The notes under the pieces were generated by a model. That model was not told where the DNA came from, did not search any database, and saw nothing but the letters and a program-made list of their open reading frames with translations. Shown piece after piece: positions 58,858 through 64,000 of a stretch of DNA of 64,000 nt. Each line of letters begins with the position of its first letter. The first letter of the stretch is position 1. Source of the DNA: Rossellomorea vietnamensis (GTDB lineage: Bacteria > Bacillota > Bacilli > Bacillales > Bacillaceae_B); NCBI RefSeq assembly GCF_008180615.1, contig NZ_VTEH01000007.1:74692-138691 (forward strand), written 5' to 3'. Position numbers and translations under genes: made by a program.

Positions 58858-59703
58858 CTATCTCTCTAATACTTTCTCATTTCTCTGATGGACTCTATCT
58901 AAATAGCCTTCATATAAAGAGATTTCATCGCCCTCCAGCTGGCTTGCGTAGATTTTCCCGCTGAACCCTTTCAGGGACTGAAAAAATCGGAGCATTGTAT
59001 CTTGAATCGTTAATTCCACACCAAGAAGTTCTGAAAGGGAGGCCATGACCTCGGGCTGGATTTCAGGAAAGATGAATTTGCTGCTTTCTTCCCTTTTTCC
59101 AGCTGAATAAAAATCCCTGATGACTTTAGCCCGTTCCGACCCGCTTCCGCTTACACAAAGATAAATTTGCACCGCTACGCCATTTCGGATCCTTCTTTGC
59201 GAGATGCCTGCGAACTTTCTGCCGCTTATACTGAGGTCATAGCTGCCTGGACAATAAGAGTTCACGATTTCCTTTGCTTCAATGTGGACCGCGAAATCCT
59301 TGAACATATCCTCTGTCAACTGCAGCATGGCATCGTACCCGCGATTGATATCAATCCCTTTTTCAGAATCGGGAAACACAAGTGAGAGGTTGAGGACCCC
59401 TTCGTCCAAAACGACCGCCAACCCACCCGAGTTACGGACAATATACCGGTATCCGCGGTCTTCCAGCAGTTTCAAGCCATCTTCCAGTGCGGGGAGTTTA
59501 GTATCCTGAATTCCAAGCACGATCGTGTCATGATGAACCCAAGATCTCGCTGTGGCTGGTGATGTTTTCGCTCCTACTGAAGTGCACAGGGTATCATCGA
59601 TTGCAAATGACTGCAGGGCATCAAATATCGGTCCCAGGCTGGATTGATCGATGATCCTCCATTCCGGCTGTAATAACAATGAGTGATTTTTCTGCATATC
59701 CAT
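58858..59703 (-). CDS. lipL: Octanoyl-[GcvH]:protein N-octanoyltransferase
   Basis: A 281-residue amidotransferase that moves octanoyl from GcvH to E2 subunits in lipoate assembly. The catalytic Cys is C151 in [19 protein letters not shown], and the lipoyl-acyltransferase fold has [22 protein letters not shown] precedes the ATG. The neighbouring pta is conserved in B. subtilis (ywfL-ywfJ). The Cys after SY distinguishes LipL from lipoate ligases. Confidence 0.92.
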   Translation of the reverse strand: MDMQKNHSLLLQPEWRIIDQSSLGPIFDALQSFAIDDTLCTSVGAKTSPATARSWVHHDTIVLGIQDTKLPALEDGLKLLEDRGYRYIVRNSGGLAVVLDEGVLNLSLVFPDSEKGIDINRGYDAMLQLTEDMFKDFAVHIEAKEIVNSYCPGSYDLSISGRKFAGISQRRIRNGVAVQIYLCVSGSGSERAKVIRDFYSAGKREESSKFIFPEIQPEVMASLSELLGVELTIQDTMLRFFQSLKGFSGKIYASQLEGDEISLYEGYLDRVHQRNEKVLER

Positions 59704-59772
59704 CGTTTCGTTCTCCTTCGAATATCATGGGGATTATTATATCATATCCCCTTTAACAGGTTGAATCCTCAT

Positions 59773-59803
59773 TAAAAAACGGCCCCCAATGATGGAGACC
59801 GTT
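59773..59803 (-). terminator. Terminator of pta
   Basis: AACGGTCTCC and GGGGGCCGTT arms (two G-U pairs) followed by six T on the minus strand. Confidence 0.8.
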
Positions 59804-59812
59804 AACTTGCTG

Positions 59813-60784
59813 TTATAGCGCTTGCGCTGCCGTAATCAGTGCTAACTTATACACATCTTCTTCATTACAGCCGCGGGAAAGATCGTTGACCGGAGCATTC
59901 AACCCTTGAAGGATCGGGCCCACTGCTTCAAAGTTTCCAAGACGCTGTGCGATCTTGTATCCAATATTCCCTGCTTCCAGGCTTGGGAAGATGAATACAT
60001 TGGCGTCACCTTTAATGACCGAATCAGGTGCTTTTTTCTCTGCAACAGAAGGAACAAAGGCCGCATCAAATTGGAATTCGCCGTCTAATGTTAAATGAGG
60101 CGCTTTTTCCTTCGCAACATTTACTGCTTCCGTTACCTTTTCTGTTTCAGGCGACTTTGCTGATCCTTTTGTAGAGAAGCTTAACATCGCCACACGAGGA
60201 TCGATATCGAACATTTCAGCTGTTTTCGCACTTTCCATCGCGATTTCAGCCAAGTCCTGGCTGTCAGGATTGATGTTGATCGCGCAATCGGCAAAGACAT
60301 ATTTCTCATCTTCACGGACCATGATGAAAACGCCTGAAGTCTTGCGCACACCTTCTTTTGTCTTGATGATTTGAAGTGCTGGGCGGACAGTATCTGCTGT
60401 TGAATGTGCCGCGCCGCTGACCAGACCATGTGCTTTACCCGTATAAACGAGCATCGTTCCAAAGTAATTTTCATCGAGAAGGATTTTTTTAGCGTCTTCT
60501 TCAGTCGCTTTTCCTTTTCTTCTTTCGACAAATGCCTGTACAAGTTCTTCCATGAATTCATTGTCAGACGGGTCCAGGATTTCACAGCCTTCGAGGGAAG
60601 CGTTCACCTCTTTTGCTTTCGCCTGGACATTGCCGGCATTTCCAATGATGACAGGTGTAAGGATTCCTTCTGTGGCTAAGCGAGAAGCCGCGCTCAGAAT
60701 TCTTTCATCCTGCCCTTCAGGAAAAACAATTTTCAGGTCTTTTCCTTTAACTTTTGCTTGAAGCGTTTCAAATAGATTGCTCAT
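59813..60784 (-). CDS. pta: Phosphate acetyltransferase
   Basis: A 323-residue enzyme interconverting acetyl-CoA and acetyl phosphate in overflow metabolism. Motifs are KIVFPEGQDERIL, GAAHSTADTVRPALQ and LQGLNAPVNDLSRGC. It is the short form without the N-terminal regulatory domains of enteric Pta. GGAGGG precedes the ATG. It has a promoter with a cre box placed for CcpA activation, as known for B. subtilis pta. Confidence 0.96.
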   Translation of the reverse strand: MSNLFETLQAKVKGKDLKIVFPEGQDERILSAASRLATEGILTPVIIGNAGNVQAKAKEVNASLEGCEILDPSDNEFMEELVQAFVERRKGKATEEDAKKILLDENYFGTMLVYTGKAHGLVSGAAHSTADTVRPALQIIKTKEGVRKTSGVFIMVREDEKYVFADCAININPDSQDLAEIAMESAKTAEMFDIDPRVAMLSFSTKGSAKSPETEKVTEAVNVAKEKAPHLTLDGEFQFDAAFVPSVAEKKAPDSVIKGDANVFIFPSLEAGNIGYKIAQRLGNFEAVGPILQGLNAPVNDLSRGCNEEDVYKLALITAAQAL

Positions 60785-60815
60785 AAATTAAGCCCTCCTT
60801 CATTTATCCACTTTT

Positions 60816-60843
60816 AGCATACTCTTCTGCCGGGAGATTTCAA
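60816..60843 (-). promoter_or_regulatory. Predicted sigma-A promoter of pta
   Basis: On the minus strand TTGAAA, a 16-bp spacer and TATGCT, with a start near 60808. Confidence 0.6.
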
Positions 60844-60856
60844 GAATAACGGACAG

Positions 60857-60870
60857 TGGCAGCGTTTCCA
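60857..60870 (-). promoter_or_regulatory. Predicted cre (CcpA) site upstream of pta
   Basis: The minus strand reads TTGGAAACGCTGCCA, which satisfies WTGNAANCGNWNNCA. Its centre is about 55.5 bp upstream of the predicted start, the usual position for CcpA activation. Confidence 0.65.
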
Positions 60871-61065
60871 ATGTAATTGTTTTTGTTTTTAGAAAATTTT
60901 ATCCTTTTTAACCTGCTTTATTGTTCCCTTTTAAGGACACCTGTATGCAGTTTTGTCGTAATCACTAGTATAAAATGTCCTTTTTCAGCCAAGATTCTTA
61001 TTCAGGTAATTGGGCCAAACTATGATATAGTAAGGGTGCATACTAGTTTATAAGGAGTGATACAC

Positions 61066-61809
61066 ATGAGTGAACCGGCACAAACGTTAGATGGCTGGTA
61101 TTCTTTGCATGACTTCCGTGCAATGGACTGGACTTCCTGGAAAATGCTTTCGAGCGATGAAAGACAAAATGCAATCAATGAGTTTCATGGTTTCCTTGAA
61201 AAAATGAACAAGACACAAGCGCAAGAAGAAGGAAGCCACGCGCTTTACACGATTGTCGGCCAAAAAGCAGACTTCATGATGATGATTGTCCGCCCGACGA
61301 TGGAAGAACTGAATGAACTTGAAACTGAATTCAATAAATTGACGATCGCTCAATATACTGTTCCTACGTTCTCCTATGTTTCAGTTGTTGAGTTGAGCAA
61401 CTACCTTGCTGACGGTGAAGATCCTTATGAGAATCCGCATGTTCGCGCGCGTCTTTACCCGATCCTGCCAAAGGCCAAGCATGTGTGCTTCTACCCAATG
61501 GACAAGCGCCGCCAAGGAAACGACAACTGGTACATGCTGCCGATGGAAGAACGCCGCAGCATGATGCGCAGCCATGGTATGATCGGCCGCCAATACGCAG
61601 GAAAAGTAAAGCAGATCATCACCGGTTCAGTCGGTTTTGATGACTATGAGTGGGGAGTCACGTTGTTTGCAGACGATGTCCTTCAATTCAAAAAGCTTGT
61701 ATACGAAATGCGCTTTGACGAAGTCAGCGCACGCTACGGCGATTTCGGCACTTTCTTCGTAGGAAACCTTCTTGAAGAAGAAAAGATATCCCATTTCTTA
61801 TCTGTATAA
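61066..61809 (+). CDS. hemQ: Coproheme decarboxylase (HemQ)
   Basis: A 247-residue chlorite-dismutase-like enzyme that makes heme b from coproheme in the Gram-positive pathway. The start at 61066 follows AAGGAGTGA; a GTG nine bases earlier lies inside that site. The catalytic Tyr is Y143 in [12 protein letters not shown] and the proximal heme ligand is H170 in [18 protein letters not shown]. It lies divergent from pta, the ywfJ-ywfI order of B. subtilis. Confidence 0.95.
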   Translation: MSEPAQTLDGWYSLHDFRAMDWTSWKMLSSDERQNAINEFHGFLEKMNKTQAQEEGSHALYTIVGQKADFMMMIVRPTMEELNELETEFNKLTIAQYTVPTFSYVSVVELSNYLADGEDPYENPHVRARLYPILPKAKHVCFYPMDKRRQGNDNWYMLPMEERRSMMRSHGMIGRQYAGKVKQIITGSVGFDDYEWGVTLFADDVLQFKKLVYEMRFDEVSARYGDFGTFFVGNLLEEEKISHFLSV

Positions 61810-61820
61810 TTTAACGCTCT

Positions 61821-61853
61821 GGCCAAACAGACTTCATCTGTTTGGCCTTTTTT
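61821..61853 (+). terminator. Terminator of hemQ
   Basis: A perfect 11-bp stem GGCCAAACAGA / TCTGTTTGGCC and six T. Confidence 0.9.
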
Positions 61854-62266
61854 ACACTTTTCTCTTATCCCTGATGCAGCTTGAACCCATCATCCTCCTT
61901 TCCTCCACCTTTTTATTTTCTTGAAACACAGTCCCCAGGAAACTTAAATGCCTTTCATAACATACTCAACTAAAGTCAAAATACGCAGGGCTTTTCAGCC
62001 TCCGCCTGCCAATGGCTTACTTAGTAAATTCACCAGCCCTGAAAGAGATATCTAAAATTTGTCCATGCACATTCTCCATCCACCTGGAATATTCCAGCCT
62101 ATCCCTACATAAAAATGAAATAGTGAAATCAGAGCATACTCTCTTTATCATCATCTGCTTTATTTTTATATAAAAGAGAGTCTTAGAGAAAATTACTGTG
62201 CTTTGTGAACCAGAAGTGAACTACCTTCAAATTGAAGGATTATGATTACTCAAGGAGGTCTACATT
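61854..62266. other. Gap upstream of gerQ
   Basis: About 410 bp with no gene or repeat seen. CATACTCT at 62136-62143 could be a mother-cell (sigma-E) -10 for gerQ, but no convincing -35 was found. Confidence 0.4.
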
Positions 62267-62716
62267 GTGAAACAATCAACCAGCTCAAATCCCTATGGAT
62301 ACGGCTATACTCAGCCCCCATATTACGGCCAGCCCCAGAACTATATGGGAGGTCAGTATTACGGCGGCCAGGGAATGCAAGTTCCTCAGCCAACCAGCGC
62401 TCAGAGTCCGTCACAGAATTTTCCCGGCCAGCTGCCTGTAGAAGAATCTTACATTGAGAACATTCTTCGTCTGAACAAGGGGAAAGTCGCTACAGTTTAT
62501 ATGACATTCGAAAACAACAGAGAATGGAATGCTAAGATTTTCAAAGGAATTATTGAAGCTGCAGGTCGTGATCACCTTATCTTGAGCGATCCTCAAACAG
62601 GAATGCGCTACCTGCTGCCAATGATTTATCTTGACTACATTACATTTGATGAAGAAATTGAATATGAATATCCGTTTGGTGCAGGAGCTCCCACTGTTTC
62701 TTACTCACCAAGATAA
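62267..62716 (+). CDS. gerQ: Spore coat protein GerQ
   Basis: A 149-residue coat protein needed for localising the cortex hydrolase CwlJ and cross-linked by the Tgl transglutaminase. The start is GTG behind a strong AAGGAGG. The N-terminal ~60 residues are a Tyr/Gly/Gln/Pro-rich low-complexity region. The conserved C-terminal part has SYIENILRLNKGKVATVYMTFENNREWNAKIFKG and RYLLPMIYLDYITFDE. Confidence 0.93.
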   Translation: MKQSTSSNPYGYGYTQPPYYGQPQNYMGGQYYGGQGMQVPQPTSAQSPSQNFPGQLPVEESYIENILRLNKGKVATVYMTFENNREWNAKIFKGIIEAAGRDHLILSDPQTGMRYLLPMIYLDYITFDEEIEYEYPFGAGAPTVSYSPR

Positions 62717-62742
62717 AAGACAGAACTCCGGCCAAGAACAAA

Positions 62743-62786
62743 AGCTTCAGCGCCTTGCCCAACCTGAGGGGAGAGGCGCTGAAGCT
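62743..62786 (+). repeat. Stem-loop downstream of gerQ
   Basis: A perfect 13-bp stem AGCTTCAGCGCCT / AGGCGCTGAAGCT with an 18-nt loop. There is no T run, and it resembles pieces of the AGCGCC repeat family. Confidence 0.55.
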
Positions 62787-62846
62787 GAGCGTGAAAAACA
62801 TAGTTAAAATTGTCTGCAGAGGTTGAGTTTAGAATTTCTAAGCAAT

Positions 62847-62883
62847 AAAAAAACCTGCGAACCATCAGGCGCGCAGGTTTTTT
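62847..62883. terminator. Bidirectional terminator between gerQ and ywdK
   Basis: AAAAAAACCTGCG and CGCAGGTTTTTT arms with T runs on both strands. Confidence 0.88.
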
Positions 62884-62916
62884 ATAATTTTTCCTAAGAA
62901 AAAGTGTAAAACACAC

Positions 62917-63288
62917 TTACATAGATTTTACAGCAGTAATAATGAGCAGCACCCATGCGATCAGGAAGGCTACCCCTCCTAGAGGCGTGATGGCCCCGAG
63001 CACCTTGATTCCTGTCAGGCTCAATATGTACAAGCTTCCGGAGAATAACACAATCCCGACTAACATCAGCCAGCCTGACCAGTTAAGCATTGAACCGGCG
63101 GCGATGTTGCCAACAAGCACTCCAATGATCAAAATCCCGATTGAATGAAACATTTGGTAAAGTACTCCTGTGTTCCATGTGTCAATGTATTTCTGAGAAA
63201 TCTTCCCTTCCAGCGCGTGAGCACCGAAAGCTCCCAATGCTACTGAAAGAAATGCATTGATTGCTCCTATAATAATAAATGTTTTCAT
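62917..63288 (-). CDS. ywdK: DUF423 membrane protein YwdK
   Basis: A 123-residue protein with four membrane helices. GAINAFLSVALGAFGAHALEGKIS, near the N-terminus, is the DUF423 signature. The start at 63286-63288 is chosen by family length; an ATG 18 bases upstream has no ribosome site. Function unknown. It lies between gerQ and ywdI as in B. subtilis. Confidence 0.88.
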   Translation of the reverse strand: MKTFIIIGAINAFLSVALGAFGAHALEGKISQKYIDTWNTGVLYQMFHSIGILIIGVLVGNIAAGSMLNWSGWLMLVGIVLFSGSLYILSLTGIKVLGAITPLGGVAFLIAWVLLIITAVKSM

Positions 63289-63315
63289 ACCCTCTACCAC
63301 TCCCATTTATACATA

Positions 63316-63612
63316 TTAAAATTCAAACAGCGAGTCACCGTTGGCTCCATCGTCCGTCTCCAGCTTGCTTTCTTCCGTGATCCTCACTGACTGGGACTGC
63401 TGGTTGACAGCAGGCATCGTCATTTGCTGAGCTGGCACTTCTTTTGGAAAAGACTGCTGGCTGTAACCGGCACTTTCGGTTTCCAGCATCACTTCACATA
63501 AAGCCTTGATGGAGTTGATGTGCTCCCTGATGTTTTGCGGTCTTTCCGCTTTCTTTGCTTTAAGGAGTTCCTGCTCCATTTTATTGATTAATGAGACATG
63601 AGATATATTCAT
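63316..63612 (-). CDS. ywdI: YwdI family protein (DUF5327)
   Basis: A 98-residue protein. The start at 63610-63612 follows AAGGAGGGACACG. The N-terminal helical half has MNISHVSLINKMEQELLKA and EHINSIKALCEVML. The Gln/Ser/Pro-rich tail is likely disordered and ends in DSLFEF. Conserved in Bacillus next to ung; function unknown. Confidence 0.78.
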   Translation of the reverse strand: MNISHVSLINKMEQELLKAKKAERPQNIREHINSIKALCEVMLETESAGYSQQSFPKEVPAQQMTMPAVNQQSQSVRITEESKLETDDGANGDSLFEF

Positions 63613-63781
63613 CGTGTCCCTCCTTACATGTAGGTATTTATTTTGTTTCTCATGGGTTTTCAAGACACTGTTTTTACAACCGTAAGTGGACTTACCCTGC
63701 CTTAAATACGGTCTCTGCATAAGCACTCTGTGTTAATGAAGATCATAGCATTTCCTGTAAAAGTAGTAAGCCGGCCGGAGA

Positions 63782-63991
63782 TCACTTCCCCTGTTTGCCT
63801 TTCGGAGTAAACTTCAAGCAGCTTTCTCCTGAAGAACGAAAGACGACCAGGGAGGGCATGGCTTTCGTCTTGAATCCGTATGCTTTACAGCCCCGTGGAT
63901 GAGCCGGTTCCCATGTTGTGTAAAAGTATTGGCATTGAAAACAATTGATTTTCTTTTTCTCTGGCAACTCTCTCGTCTCCCTATCCAGCAT
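63782..63991 (-). CDS. Small cysteine-rich protein, probably zinc-binding
   Basis: A 69-residue protein with four cysteines: INCFQCQYFYTTW, PRGCKAYG and GESCLKFTPK. This is a likely zinc ribbon. TAGGGAAGA precedes the ATG near the right edge of the window, so the operon context is cut off. Similar small proteins sit beside the uracil-DNA glycosylase gene in Bacillus, but no function can be assigned. Confidence 0.7.
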   Translation of the reverse strand: MLDRETRELPEKKKINCFQCQYFYTTWEPAHPRGCKAYGFKTKAMPSLVVFRSSGESCLKFTPKGKQGK

Positions 63992-64000
63992 TCTTCCCTA

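Overview
The window is ordinary, gene-dense core chromosome of an endospore-forming member of the Bacillaceae. It is close to Bacillus sensu lato, possibly a Rossellomorea-like lineage, though genus cannot be fixed from sequence alone. Evidence is the near-complete match of gene content and order to the B. subtilis block upp - glyA - ywlG - rpiB - ywlE - mntP - ywlC - ywlB - spoIIR - prmC - prfA - tdk - rpmE - rho - glpX - murA - ywjH - fbaA - spo0F - ywjG - pyrG - rpoE - acyl-CoA cluster - ywjE - ywjD - argS - ywiB - speB - speE - pbpG - ywhD - ywhC - ywhB - ywgA - ywfO - rsfA - lipL - pta - hemQ - gerQ - ywdK - ywdI. Sporulation genes (spoIIR, spo0F, pbpG, rsfA, gerQ, a YhcN/YlaJ lipoprotein) mark a spore former. 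No rRNA, tRNA, prophage, transposase, CRISPR array or defence locus was seen.

Layout. 1-8 kb: the 5' part of a secreted subtilase, then mnaA, upp, glyA, an ECF sigma/anti-sigma pair, ywlG, rpiB and a chemoreceptor, all on the minus strand. 8-20 kb: arginine phosphatase, Mn exporter, tRNA t6A synthesis, spoIIR, translation termination (prmC-prfA), tdk, rpmE, rho. 20-28 kb: central carbon and wall genes (glpX, murA, transaldolase, fba), spo0F, pyrG behind a leader terminator, rpoE. 29-40.5 kb: a seven-gene minus-strand cluster for acyl-CoA and branched-chain catabolism (FadF-like Fe-S oxidoreductase, thiolase, hydroxyacyl-CoA dehydrogenase, two acyl-CoA dehydrogenases, TetR regulator, IcmF). 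A perfect TetR-type operator sits inside its promoter. 41-44 kb: a plus-strand cardiolipin synthase - UV endonuclease - PP-loop ligase group. 45-64 kb: argS, polyamine synthesis (speE-speB), forespore PBP, small conserved ywh/ywf genes, rsfA, lipL, pta, hemQ, gerQ.

The unusual content lies between genes. At least nine stem-loop elements with the core GGGAC(A/T)GTCCC sit 2-63 nt after stop codons. Three homologous composite repeats carry AAGCGG...CCGCTT hairpins, and two related arrays carry AAGGGAA/TTCCCTT. Two arrays with an exact ~21-bp period share a TATC(G/A)(G/A)CGA core, and an ~11-copy array has a 52-bp period. There are also ~120-bp GC-rich dispersed elements with deletion derivatives, and a ~150-bp element whose first bases supply the host gene's stop codon. 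Several arrays have periods near whole numbers of DNA helical turns (21, ~52, 61, 71 bp), which is the most novel-looking signal here. Well-formed regulatory sites include a cre box centred at about -55.5 before pta, sigma-F-like promoters before spoIIR and rsfA, an autoregulatory-type ECF promoter, and a palindrome at the ywjG start site.
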